From positions 310,001 through 374,000 of the forward strand of contig NZ_WUBI01000003.1 of NCBI RefSeq assembly GCF_009807035.1: a DNA stretch of 64,000 nucleotides, written 5' to 3'. A program made the position numbers and the translations under genes. Positions 41,716 through 50,358 of the stretch are shown piece after piece. Source of the DNA: Paenibacillus dendrobii (lineage in GTDB: Bacteria; Bacillota; Bacilli; Paenibacillales; Paenibacillaceae). The notes under the pieces are model-generated. The model worked only from the letters and a program-made list of their open reading frames with translations, was not told the origin of the DNA and ran no database searches. How positions within the stretch are numbered: the first letter of the stretch is position 1; each line of letters opens with the position of its first letter.

Positions 41716-42626
41716 TGGAATCCCCCCTGCTCGATCACCTGCATGAAGATATCCTCCAATGTCCGGCGTTTTTCTTCCACCCGGTAAATCGCGTGGTTGT
41801 TATCCACCAGACGTTTCACGAGCAAGGCCACCTCGGGATCGCTGAGCTGATCCAGCTTCAGGCCGCCATTCTCGAGCTGCCCGGCATAACCTTGTCCACG
41901 CACGAGCTGCAGCGCTTCCTGCGGCTCGGAGACAACAAGGTGGAATCCGCTGGATGCCTGCTGCTGCAGGTTGCTGATCGTATCCTGAAAAACCATCTCA
42001 CCTTCACGGATAATGCCGACGGTTCCCGCCATCTGCTCCACCTCGGAAAGGAGATGACTTGAGACAAGCACAGTGATGCCATGCTGCTTCGGCATGCTGC
42101 GGATCAGCTCGCGGATCTCGTGAATCCCTTCCGGATCAAGTCCATTCGTCGGTTCATCCAGAATCAGCAGCTCCGGATGGCCCAGAAGAGCGGTAGCGAT
42201 GCCCAAACGCTGCTTCATGCCCAGCGAATAGCCCTTCACCGGACGCTTCGCTTCCTTGGTCAGGGAGACAATATCCAGCACTTCATCAATACGCGATTTG
42301 GGTACATCCAGAATCCGGCGAACTGCCTCCAGATTCTGAATCGCCGTCAAATGCCCGTAATTAGATGGGTACTCGACCAGCGAACCGATTTTGCGCAGAA
42401 TATTCATCTTCTCCTTCTTCAAATCCTTACCGAAGATGTGGATCGATCCCATCGTTGGACGGATCAGGCCGAGGAGCATTCGAATTGTCGTTGTTTTACC
42501 TGCGCCGTTAGGGCCAAGAAATCCGTAAATTTCCCCTCTGGCAATCTCCAGGTTCAAATGGCGCACGGCATAACGGCCGGCGTATTTCTTATTTAAATCT
42601 CTCGTCTGAATTACGAGTTCATTCAC
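41712..42626 (-). CDS. ABC transporter ATP-binding protein (BcrA/LanF-like)
   Basis: 304 residues. Walker A GPNGAGKTTTIRML, signature YSLGMKQRLG, Walker B LLILDEPTNGLDPEG, then a ~80-residue C-terminal extension typical of BcrA/LanF. First gene of the exporter operon; ribosome site GAGGTGATG. It follows, on the same strand, the histidine kinase gene, but a strong terminator separates them, so it has its own promoter, likely under the OmpR-type regulator encoded upstream. Confidence 0.92.
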   Translation of the reverse strand: MNELVIQTRDLNKKYAGRYAVRHLNLEIARGEIYGFLGPNGAGKTTTIRMLLGLIRPTMGSIHIFGKDLKKEKMNILRKIGSLVEYPSNYGHLTAIQNLEAVRRILDVPKSRIDEVLDIVSLTKEAKRPVKGYSLGMKQRLGIATALLGHPELLILDEPTNGLDPEGIHEIRELIRSMPKQHGITVLVSSHLLSEVEQMAGTVGIIREGEMVFQDTISNLQQQASSGFHLVVSEPQEALQLVRGQGYAGQLENGGLKLDQLSDPEVALLVKRLVDNNHAIYRVEEKRRTLEDIFMQVIEQGGFQ

Positions 42627-42673
42627 AACTCATCACCTCGGAAACAATCTTAGCTCCCCAAGGTTAAAAGACA

Positions 42674-42714
42674 GGCAGCCCCAAGTTTAAATTTCGTTTA
42701 AACTTGGGGCTGCC
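42674..42714 (-). terminator. Strong hairpin after the histidine kinase gene
   Basis: A perfect 18-bp stem, 42674-42691 with 42697-42714, loop TTTCG, starts 6 bases after the kinase stop. The minus strand then reads TGTCTTTTAACC. Confidence 0.85.
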
Positions 42715-42720
42715 CTACTG

Positions 42721-44172
42721 TTAAACTCTCTCTTTCAGCTTCAATCCGGGCTCACTTCCGGAGGCGGGATAGATGAGAACGCTAGTACCTCCGCCGGTAC
42801 TGCTGATATCCATGGCAAGTCCCATTTCTCTTGTCAGAAAACCGACAATGGCAAGGCCGATTCCCGCTCCTTTATCACCGGAGGCGGATTGCATGCCCTT
42901 CCCTTTATCCGAGATCACAATAGCATACTTGCCTGCCGCATCTCTCTCCGCATGAATGCCAATGTAACGTCCACTGTGCGCATGTCTGACCACGTTTTGA
43001 AACAGATTATCCAGGATCCTGCGGAACCACTGCGCATCCAGCGTCCAGAATAGCGGATTCTCCGGCAATTCGATATCCGCCTCGAAACCTTCCTTTTCCC
43101 AGAGCGGATACCAAGCTGCCGCGCTTTCCCGAACAATCCGGAGAACATCCGTTGATTCGGGATGCAGCGTATATTTGCCGCTTGTCAGCAGATTGTAGGA
43201 TAACAGATTATCGATCAGGCCGGATAAATCGCCAAGCTTCGTTTCCGTTAACTTCAGCAATTCCCTGCCTTTATCCGATAACTGTTCCTTTTGCAGCGAA
43301 AACACGTGACTGCGGACCACCGTCAGCGGTGTTCTTAAATCATGCGACAGATTGGCGATGAGCCGCTTGCGCAGCTCCTCCTCTTCGCGTTCACGCTTCA
43401 GGCTGCTGCCCAGTTGGTAGACCATGCCGTTGAAGGCATACTCCAGCTGACCGATTTCATCGGCCTTTTTAATGATGATCGGCTCCGGCAGTCCGCTGTC
43501 ATGCTGCACCGTCATGGCGGATTGGAGGCGAAGCAGCCGTCTGCGCATATTCACGAAGAACATCCAGGACACCGCGATGAACAGCAGAAACATGAGCATA
43601 ATAATGCCGAAGAAAATCATCGAGGTCTGTGCGGACATTTCATAGCCGCCTGTGTTCAGCTCCGATCTTGCCACCTGCATGACCATGAAGCCCTGGCTCA
43701 GCTTTTTATCGTCGCCGATAAACGCGATGACGGAAAACTGTTGCGACGTGTTTTCCTTGTATCGTTTCAAGTAGGCGACGGCATCCGCGGCTTCCCAGGT
43801 TGGAGGAAGGTCGAGCCTGCTCGTCCCGGGCTGCCTCACCCGCGACTTCGCATCGACCCAGAACATGTCGACTTTCGGATAGGCCGCGTGAAGTTCGTTC
43901 ATTTTTGCATCAATCTGATCCGGTGTTTTCCCCTTCAGCTTTTGGGCTTCCCTATGCCACATCGATTCGAGGTTGTTTGTCCTGTATGGATCATTTCGCT
44001 CCTCCGGTTTTGGAACGAGATTGCCGAGCACTACGCCCTGGACCAGCTGATAGCCGATAAGCGAGACCGGGAACACGACCGGAATGAACAGCAGCGCAAC
44101 CACGATAATCAGCAAATATCTGGAGAGCAGCGTGCCGCGAAAACGGGATTTGGGCCGCTTCCCTTCCCTCAT
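42721..44172 (-). CDS. Sensor histidine kinase (HAMP, HisKA, HATPase)
   Basis: 483 residues. Two transmembrane segments (YLLIIVVALLFIPVVFPVSL and SMIFFGIIMLMFLLFIAV) enclose a ~150-residue external sensor of no known family. Then a HAMP linker, phosphoacceptor His in NLSHDLRTPLTVVRSH, N-box DNLFQNVVRHA, G-boxes SDKGKGMQ and GAGIGLAIV. It overlaps the response regulator gene by four bases (ATGA), so the pair is made together. The large sensor domain differs from the tiny one of BceS-type kinases, so it should sense its stimulus directly (inference). Confidence 0.92.
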   Translation of the reverse strand: MREGKRPKSRFRGTLLSRYLLIIVVALLFIPVVFPVSLIGYQLVQGVVLGNLVPKPEERNDPYRTNNLESMWHREAQKLKGKTPDQIDAKMNELHAAYPKVDMFWVDAKSRVRQPGTSRLDLPPTWEAADAVAYLKRYKENTSQQFSVIAFIGDDKKLSQGFMVMQVARSELNTGGYEMSAQTSMIFFGIIMLMFLLFIAVSWMFFVNMRRRLLRLQSAMTVQHDSGLPEPIIIKKADEIGQLEYAFNGMVYQLGSSLKREREEEELRKRLIANLSHDLRTPLTVVRSHVFSLQKEQLSDKGRELLKLTETKLGDLSGLIDNLLSYNLLTSGKYTLHPESTDVLRIVRESAAAWYPLWEKEGFEADIELPENPLFWTLDAQWFRRILDNLFQNVVRHAHSGRYIGIHAERDAAGKYAIVISDKGKGMQSASGDKGAGIGLAIVGFLTREMGLAMDISSTGGGTSVLIYPASGSEPGLKLKERV

Positions 44173-44843
44173 GCCTTCACCCGGTAGCCGACACCGCGGA
44201 TGGTCTCAATAATCTCCGGACTTGCCGGATCCCGCTCCAGCTTCTCTCTCAGATACCGGATATGAACCATCAGCGTTTTGTCCCCATCCAGATATGGATC
44301 ACCCCATACACCTTCATAGATCTGTTCTTTGGTCAAAATCTGACCCAGATGTCGGACCAAATACGTAAAAATTTGAAACTGCTTGCCTGTGAGCAGAATT
44401 TCCTCGTCCGTTTCCTTGTTTACAATCCGGTTCTCCCGTTCATAGACGAGCAGATGCTTCAATACCAGCGGTTCGGAAGAAAAAGAGCCCGAACGACGCA
44501 ATAGCACCTCAATCCGGGCGGCAAGCTCATCCGGATGGAACGGCTTCGTCAAATAATCATCCGCGAATTGCAGACCCTCAAGCTTGTCATCGATAGAGGT
44601 TCTGGCGGACAGCATGAGAATCGGCAAATCCGGATATGCTTTCTTAATACGCTGCCCTACCGTAAAACCATCGAGTCCAGGCAGCATCACATCCAGTATG
44701 ACCAGGCGGCTGCCAGCCGCTTTTTCCAAAGCATGCTCACCGCTTTGCAGCCAAGTCACCTCGTATCCCCGTCCAATCAAATCTTCATGGACCCAATTGC
44801 CAATTTCGGCATCATCTTCGATATATAACAAATGAATTCCCAC
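44169..44843 (-). CDS. OmpR-family response regulator
   Basis: 224 residues. Receiver domain with acidic pocket (YIEDDAEIG), phospho-Asp in LVILDVMLPGLDG and Lys in YLTKPFHPDEL; C-terminal winged helix (ILLTGKQFQIFTYLVRHLG; LMVHIRYLREKLE; IRGVGYRVKA). Partner of the kinase downstream. Likely target: the adjacent LanFEG-like exporter operon. Ribosome site GGACGGGAG. Confidence 0.94.
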   Translation of the reverse strand: MGIHLLYIEDDAEIGNWVHEDLIGRGYEVTWLQSGEHALEKAAGSRLVILDVMLPGLDGFTVGQRIKKAYPDLPILMLSARTSIDDKLEGLQFADDYLTKPFHPDELAARIEVLLRRSGSFSSEPLVLKHLLVYERENRIVNKETDEEILLTGKQFQIFTYLVRHLGQILTKEQIYEGVWGDPYLDGDKTLMVHIRYLREKLERDPASPEIIETIRGVGYRVKA

Positions 44844-44933
44844 GGTCTCCCGTCCTTTCCAGCCAAGCCATGTCTAGACTTAGATCCGACAGCTTGCGAA
44901 GGTATCAATAATGATACAGTCTTGCCATTTTTC

Positions 44934-44965
44934 GGGTTGTGCGACAACCCTAATCATGATATATT
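44934..44965 (+). promoter_or_regulatory. Promoter with overlapping dyad before the cyclomaltodextrinase
   Basis: TTGTGC (44937-44942) and TATATT (44960-44965), 17 bases apart. GGGTTGT-GCG-ACAACCC (44934-44950), a perfect 7-bp dyad, covers the -35, the expected place for a repressor. It does not resemble the operator found in the maltodextrin cluster at 56-60 kb. Confidence 0.55.
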
Positions 44966-45026
44966 TTATCTGTTAAGCAGCCCCGCGCAGCGGTGCATGC
45001 CGACACTACCAATTTAAAGGCTATGC

Positions 45027-45090
45027 TACCTTAAAATCAAGGTACAACCTCGAAGACTCCAACAGAGTCCCCAGGTTGTACCTTTTTTGC
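45027..45090 (+). promoter_or_regulatory. Leader terminator/antiterminator before the cyclomaltodextrinase
   Basis: AAGGTACAACCT (45039-45050) pairs with AGGTTGTACCTT (45073-45084), followed by T6: a full intrinsic terminator 37 bases before the coding gene, with no upstream plus-strand gene to end. TACCTT (45027-45032) can instead pair with AAGGTA (45039-45044), consuming the left arm. This suggests controlled read-through. Confidence 0.55.
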
Positions 45091-45126
45091 ATCCCAGAAA
45101 TCATCTATATATGAGGAGGAAAACAA

Positions 45127-46869
45127 ATGCTGCTAGAAGCCGTGTATCACCGCCCCAAACTGAACTGGTGTTATGCTTATGACGGCCACACCATCCATCT
45201 TAGAATCCGTACGAAACGGGATGATGTAACCGCTGTATCCGCCATGGCGGGTGACAAATATATCTGGGATCAGTCCATGTCCTATGTGCCTATGCATAAG
45301 CTGGCTGCCGACGAGCTGTTTGATTACTGGGAATGCGAGATTGTTCCGGAATACCGACGGCTCAAGTATGGATTTCTGCTGGAGAACGGACCCGAAAAGT
45401 ATTGGATGACGGAGTATGACTTCTTGAAGCAGCCTCCTGAAAATCCGGACCGTCTGTTCGAGTATCCGTTCATTAATCCGGCTGATGTGTTCAAGACCCC
45501 GGAATGGGTAAAGGATGCCGTGTTCTATCAGATCTTCCCTGAACGTTTCGCTAATGGCGATCCGTCCATTGATCCCACAGGCGCGCTGCCTTGGGGCGGC
45601 ACTCCGGAGCGTGACAACTTCTTCGGAGGCGACCTGCAGGGGGTGATTGATCATGTGGATCATCTGTCGAAGCTTGGAGTCAACGCTATTTATTTCACTC
45701 CGCTCTTCACGGCCACGACCAATCATAAATATGATACCGAAGATTACATGCAGATCGATCCGCAATTCGGGAATATTGAAACGCTGAAAAAACTGGTGGG
45801 AATCTGTCACGAACGCGGGATCCGCGTCCTGCTGGACGCCGTCTTCAATCATTCGGGCAGAACGTTTGCACCGTTTGTAGATCTGCAAAAGAACGGGGAA
45901 AATTCCCGATACAAGGACTGGTTCTACATACGCGAATTTCCGATTGCGGTTCAAGACGGCATCCCCACCTACGACACTTTTGCCTTTGAACCGCTAATGC
46001 CGAAACTGAACACGGACAATGCGGAAGTGAAGGAATATCTGCTGAAGGCAGCGGCCTATTGGATCGAGGAAGCGGATATCGATGGCTGGCGCCTGGACGT
46101 CGCCAATGAGGTCGATCACGAATTCTGGCGCGAATTCCGCCGCGTGGTGAAAAAACTCAAACCGGATGCCTACATTCTCGGCGAAATTTGGCATGAGTCC
46201 TCCCCTTGGCTGATGGGCGACCAGTTTGATGCGGTAATGAATTATCCGTTCACCAATGCGGTGCTGGACTTTTTCGTGGATGGCATCGGTGATGCAAGAA
46301 ACTTTGCCAATGCGATCGGCAAGCAGTTTTCCCGATATCCGCGTCAGGCGAATGAAGTCGCCTTTAACCTGCTCGATAGCCATGATACGGCCAGACTTCT
46401 GACCAAATGCGACGGTAACAAGGATAAAATGAAGCTCGCCGCCCAGTTCCAGTTCACCTACACGGGTGCCCCATGCATCTACTACGGAGACGAAATCGGG
46501 ATGACAGGCGGTCATGATCCGGACTGCCGCAAATGTATGGAGTGGGACGAAGCGAAACAAGATCAGGAGCTGTTCTCCTTCTACCAGGAATTGATTCGTC
46601 TGCGTCTGAAATACAGTGCCCTGCGCACCGGCAATCTGACCTTCTTGTCAGCAGAGGAAGGCAGCGCGAACCTCGTTTATACGCGGGAGGACGCAAAAGA
46701 TAAAATCGTGGTATTCATGAACAACGCCGCGAAACCACAGAATATCGAAGTCGCGGTGGAGGAAGACAGCTGGGAGGATATCCGCAGCGGCGAAGCGATA
46801 TCTGCCCGTCTTGGAGCATTAAATATCAAATTGCCAGCTTACGGCTGCGTGATGCTAAGAGTCGTTTAG
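45127..46869 (+). CDS. Intracellular cyclomaltodextrinase / neopullulanase (GH13_20)
   Basis: 580 residues. An N-terminal CBM34-type domain (~1-120) precedes the GH13 barrel, the hallmark of the cyclomaltodextrinase/neopullulanase/maltogenic amylase group. Catalytic residues: nucleophile D324 (DGWRLDVANEVDHEFW), acid/base E353 (ILGEIWHE), transition-state D420 (LLDSHDTARL); region MPKLNTDN is also typical. There is no signal peptide, so it trims imported maltodextrins or cyclodextrins to maltose and glucose. Ribosome site GAGGAGGAAAA. It is ~7 kb from the maltodextrin cluster, embedded between two exporter systems, and has its own leader switch. Confidence 0.93.
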   Translation: MLLEAVYHRPKLNWCYAYDGHTIHLRIRTKRDDVTAVSAMAGDKYIWDQSMSYVPMHKLAADELFDYWECEIVPEYRRLKYGFLLENGPEKYWMTEYDFLKQPPENPDRLFEYPFINPADVFKTPEWVKDAVFYQIFPERFANGDPSIDPTGALPWGGTPERDNFFGGDLQGVIDHVDHLSKLGVNAIYFTPLFTATTNHKYDTEDYMQIDPQFGNIETLKKLVGICHERGIRVLLDAVFNHSGRTFAPFVDLQKNGENSRYKDWFYIREFPIAVQDGIPTYDTFAFEPLMPKLNTDNAEVKEYLLKAAAYWIEEADIDGWRLDVANEVDHEFWREFRRVVKKLKPDAYILGEIWHESSPWLMGDQFDAVMNYPFTNAVLDFFVDGIGDARNFANAIGKQFSRYPRQANEVAFNLLDSHDTARLLTKCDGNKDKMKLAAQFQFTYTGAPCIYYGDEIGMTGGHDPDCRKCMEWDEAKQDQELFSFYQELIRLRLKYSALRTGNLTFLSAEEGSANLVYTREDAKDKIVVFMNNAAKPQNIEVAVEEDSWEDIRSGEAISARLGALNIKLPAYGCVMLRVV

Positions 46870-46907
46870 AGTGTCATAGCATTGCCGATCCTATAACTCA
46901 CAAAAAA

Positions 46908-46946
46908 AGAGGCTGCCCGCAAGTATTCATACTTGAGGCAGCCTCT
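46908..46946. terminator. Terminator of the cyclomaltodextrinase and ABC exporter genes
   Basis: AGAGGCTGCC (46908-46917) pairs with GGCAGCCTCT (46937-46946); inside, CAAGTAT pairs with ATACTTG. A-rich before and T-rich on each strand, between converging genes. Confidence 0.88.
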
Positions 46947-46968
46947 TCCTGTATTCGAATAATAAGAT

Positions 46969-48120
46969 TTACACGAAATTCCTCGTGTCGTTATTCCGTC
47001 CGAACTTATAGGTCGCGATCAAAAAGAAGACAACCGCGAAGGCAAACAAAATCGACAGATTAAACCATATGCTACCCAAGCTTTCTCCTGACTGGAGTTT
47101 CTCGATGGACTGCAGCACCCAGCTCTGCGGCAAAAAGTCCGCAATCCGGCGGAGCACCGCAGGCATAATGCTGATCGGAAAGAAACATCCGGAGAGTAGG
47201 CAGGTCGGTGTAACGATTAAATTTTGGAGCGCTCCAGCCATCCCTGAGCTTTTGGAGAATGCCACAATGACCAATGATATGCTGACCGATACTAGAGCAA
47301 AGAGCGCCAGGAGTATCAGCATCTCTCCCATTGGAATGCCCGGATCCAGATTGAACACGACCCGCATGAAGAATAGTGCGACTACGATTTGGGCCACCAT
47401 GACAATCAAGTTCATGATAATATTCGCAGTAACATATGTCCTCGCATTAATCGGAGAAGACAGTACCCGGAAATAAGTGCGGTTCTCCCGGTTTTTCAGA
47501 ATAAGCTCCGATAGCCCTACAGCGGAGGTCATCATGAACAGCAACAGAAAGCCGATCGATTGGTATGACATATCCTTGGTGGTAGCCGTATCGTTTACCG
47601 ACTCGGATGTCAGTTTTAAGTCGGCTGAGCGGTACTGATCATACAGCGCTTGGAACTTTGCCGAATCGCCTCCGGCGATCTTGCCCATTGCCGATACATT
47701 ATCGATATATCCGTACAGCATCGATTTCATATAAGCAGTGACCTGCGCACCCTTCACCGATTCAATGGCAATGTGGCCCGGACTGCCGCTGAGCACACTC
47801 TCCGAGTAGCCGGAATGAATGATCAGGCCGCTGTCCAGCTTGCTGGCAGCAAGCTGATCCTTAAGGTCGCTTAGCGTTACGTTTACCATTTTCACATGAT
47901 CCAGACTCTGCACGAAACCGATGGTATCGGCCGCGATTTGCTGGCCTGCGTCCTCGTTAACGATGCCGACCCGAAGCTCTGTCGTTCCCTGCGAACCATA
48001 GAGAAGAACGGAAGCCAGGATACCGACAATCGGCAGACCGAAATATAGAATCAGCGTGCTGCGTTTGCAGAACGTCTTCTTCAGCGTTCGGGTAACCAGA
48101 AACCATATATCTCTCCACAT
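46969..48120 (-). CDS. ABC-2 type permease (LnrN-like)
   Basis: 383 residues: one N-terminal transmembrane helix, a large extracytoplasmic loop (~45-190), then five transmembrane helices (e.g. IGFLLLFMMTSAVGLSELIL; MGEMLILLALFALVSVSISLV). This is the DrrB/YhaP/LnrMN architecture of drug-export permeases. One base separates it from the preceding paralogous permease gene. The gene order of the region (two-component system, ATPase, two permeases) resembles B. subtilis lnrJK-lnrLMN (yfiJKLMN), which confers linearmycin resistance; the same drug class is only a guess. Confidence 0.85.
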   Translation of the reverse strand: MWRDIWFLVTRTLKKTFCKRSTLILYFGLPIVGILASVLLYGSQGTTELRVGIVNEDAGQQIAADTIGFVQSLDHVKMVNVTLSDLKDQLAASKLDSGLIIHSGYSESVLSGSPGHIAIESVKGAQVTAYMKSMLYGYIDNVSAMGKIAGGDSAKFQALYDQYRSADLKLTSESVNDTATTKDMSYQSIGFLLLFMMTSAVGLSELILKNRENRTYFRVLSSPINARTYVTANIIMNLIVMVAQIVVALFFMRVVFNLDPGIPMGEMLILLALFALVSVSISLVIVAFSKSSGMAGALQNLIVTPTCLLSGCFFPISIMPAVLRRIADFLPQSWVLQSIEKLQSGESLGSIWFNLSILFAFAVVFFLIATYKFGRNNDTRNFV

Positions 48121-48121
48121 G

Positions 48122-49246
48122 TTACAGTCCCTCCCTGCGTCTCATCATGATCATTGAAGCTCCCAGGAACAATGCGGCGAAGCCGATATTTATGCCAACG
48201 ACCGGCCACGCTGCCGACACGTCATTCCCGTATATGACTTGCGTTAAACCACGGTTCGCCCATCTGATCGGTGACAGGTTAACAAGGAAACCCATAAACC
48301 CCCCGCCGGAATCATTGCCGATTGGGAAGTACGCTCCCCCGAAAAAAGACATCAACTGTACGACCAGGCTAATGATGCCACGGGATGCTGCTCCTTTCAG
48401 CAAATAACCTCCGGCAAGTCCCAAGCTCATCGCCATGACGACTTCCGACACCAGAACAACGAGGACGATTCCCATGTGGCTTCCCCAATACGCCTTAAAC
48501 ACATATTTACTGAACAAAATAATCACGATAACGCATAATAGATTCGTCACGATGCCGCCTAAAATTTTACCGATGAAAATCTCGCTCTTGCGGACAGGAG
48601 CCGTGACGAGCCTCACAGCCGTCCCACGTCCAATCTCTCTTTGAATCAGCCCGCCTGCCGGCATGGCCGCCCACATCGCGACCATTACGGTCATGGCAAG
48701 CGCATAATAATCGATGGAGCCCGGCGTCCGGTCCGGATCTACAGACAGTTCCTTAATATAATCTTGCTTACCGCCCGCGAATACCATTTCCGTCTTGGCC
48801 GGTTCGATCCGGGCCACCGCCGCCGCCGCGTTATATTTATCCGTGAAGGAGGCCAGCATGCCCTGTACGATATTGCTTCCGATCGGGTCGCGGCTGCTGC
48901 CGTATACAGAGATTCCCTGGTTGGTCAGCTCGACATAGTCCGTATACCGGTTATTTTCTACTTCTTCCCGTCCATTTTCTCCAGGTTGAAGCGATTCAAA
49001 GACTACTCCCGTCTTGCCCACTTCCTTCGTGAAGGTTGTAAAAGCTTGAGATAATTCACCGCCGCCGGTAGCGTCTTTAACCACGACCTTCAGATCTCCG
49101 ATACTGACATCGGAGCTGAACGCATTCGTCAAAGCCAGACCGAGGATCAGCATAAGTACAATCGGAAATACCAGCAAGAACAGCAGCGTGCGCCGATCGC
49201 GGAAATCCTGCTTAATCTCTTTAAGTGCAATCGATAAAATATTCAC
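48122..49246 (-). CDS. ABC-2 type permease (LnrM-like)
   Basis: 374 residues with the same layout as its neighbour: N-terminal helix after LKEIKQDFRDRRTLLFLLVF, a ~150-residue external loop, then five helices (ALAMTVMVAMWAAMPAGGLI; GIVLVVLVSEVVMAMSLGLA). Presumed heterodimer partner of the next gene. It follows the ATPase gene by 28 bases, ribosome site AAGGAGG. Confidence 0.87.
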   Translation of the reverse strand: MNILSIALKEIKQDFRDRRTLLFLLVFPIVLMLILGLALTNAFSSDVSIGDLKVVVKDATGGGELSQAFTTFTKEVGKTGVVFESLQPGENGREEVENNRYTDYVELTNQGISVYGSSRDPIGSNIVQGMLASFTDKYNAAAAVARIEPAKTEMVFAGGKQDYIKELSVDPDRTPGSIDYYALAMTVMVAMWAAMPAGGLIQREIGRGTAVRLVTAPVRKSEIFIGKILGGIVTNLLCVIVIILFSKYVFKAYWGSHMGIVLVVLVSEVVMAMSLGLAGGYLLKGAASRGIISLVVQLMSFFGGAYFPIGNDSGGGFMGFLVNLSPIRWANRGLTQVIYGNDVSAAWPVVGINIGFAALFLGASMIMMRRREGL

Positions 49247-49274
49247 CGTGTTAACCTCCTTTTCCGCGTGATAT

Positions 49275-50210
49275 TTAATCCCGTAAATTACGTCCGGTTA
49301 GCGTCAGGAATACCGTTTCGAGATTGGGCTCCTGCTCTTCGACCGACCGGATCTCCTTATCGTCTTCCATCAGCTGCTTCAAAATCCGGTTCAGATTATC
49401 GACCGCCGCATCACTGTGAACATGAATGATATTCTCCTCCTGATGAACGGTACGAACGCCCGGAATCGATTTCAGCTTCTCCCCTTCAGCACCTATCGCG
49501 GACTTCAATTCAATCCGGATATTTTTCACATCGGTGATCGTTGATTTCAACTGCTCTTTCGTTCCCTCGGCGATGATTTTGCCATGATCCACAATCGCGA
49601 TGCGCGAGCAGATTTCCTCGACTTCCTCCATATAATGGCTCGTGTAAATGATCGTGCAGCCGGATTCATTCAGCTTGCGCACCGAGGTCAGAATATAGTT
49701 CCGCGACTGGGGATCAATCCCGACCGTCGGCTCATCCATAATGATCAGCTTGGGCTTATGCGCTATGGCACAAGCGATGTTGAGACGGCGTTTCATGCCG
49801 CCCGAGAAATTTTTCGGAAAGCTTTTCGCCTTGTCACTGAGCCCGACAAATTCAAGCGCCTCAAGGGTCCGTTCCTTCAACTGGGAACCCCGCAGTCCAT
49901 AGAGTCCCGCAAAAAAACTTACATTCTCATATGCGGTCATATCCTCGTAGATGGCCAGATCCTGCGGAACGATGCCCAAGTTGAGTTTGGCAAAACGACT
50001 CTGCTTCATAATGTCCTTATCCAGAATCCGGATTTCACCGCTGGTTGGGCGCAGCAGCGATGAGACCATGTTGATCGTCGTACTTTTACCGGCACCGTTA
50101 GCTCCGAGAAAGCCGAAGATCTCACCCTCCCGAATCGTTAGCGATATATTATCAACAGCAACAAAATCATCAAATTTTTTCGTAAGACCGCGGATATCCA
50201 ATACGTTCAT
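49275..50210 (-). CDS. ABC transporter ATP-binding protein (LnrL-like, DrrA type)
   Basis: 311 residues from the second of two adjacent ATGs, which has the better spacing to GGAG. Walker A GANGAGKSTTINMV, signature NFSGGMKRRLNIA, Walker B LIIMDEPTVGIDPQSRN, plus the long C-terminal part found in DrrA/NodI-type exporters. Heads the ATPase-permease-permease operon, which begins after the terminator of the two-component genes. Confidence 0.92.
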   Translation of the reverse strand: MNVLDIRGLTKKFDDFVAVDNISLTIREGEIFGFLGANGAGKSTTINMVSSLLRPTSGEIRILDKDIMKQSRFAKLNLGIVPQDLAIYEDMTAYENVSFFAGLYGLRGSQLKERTLEALEFVGLSDKAKSFPKNFSGGMKRRLNIACAIAHKPKLIIMDEPTVGIDPQSRNYILTSVRKLNESGCTIIYTSHYMEEVEEICSRIAIVDHGKIIAEGTKEQLKSTITDVKNIRIELKSAIGAEGEKLKSIPGVRTVHQEENIIHVHSDAAVDNLNRILKQLMEDDKEIRSVEEQEPNLETVFLTLTGRNLRD

Positions 50211-50258
50211 CATTCATTCACTCCGTTTCACTGTTCTCTTTGATGATCTTATTGTAAG

Positions 50259-50299
50259 AAAAAAGGATGCCCTTATGACAGTGCATAAGTTCATCCTTT
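50259..50299 (-). terminator. Terminator after the NarL-type kinase gene
   Basis: AAAGGATG (50262-50269) pairs with CATCCTTT (50292-50299), extended by CTTATG/CATAAG; the minus strand ends in T6. It separates the two-component operon from the exporter operon. Confidence 0.82.
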
Positions 50300-50358
50300 G
50301 TACATGAGAAATTTCATATATTGTTGAGAGCATGAATGCTTTGGGCAGATGAGAAATC

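Noticed and set aside
44998..45018. Six-codon frame MPTLPI in the cyclomaltodextrinase leader
   Set aside because: Only a weak ribosome site and no visible relation to the hairpins.
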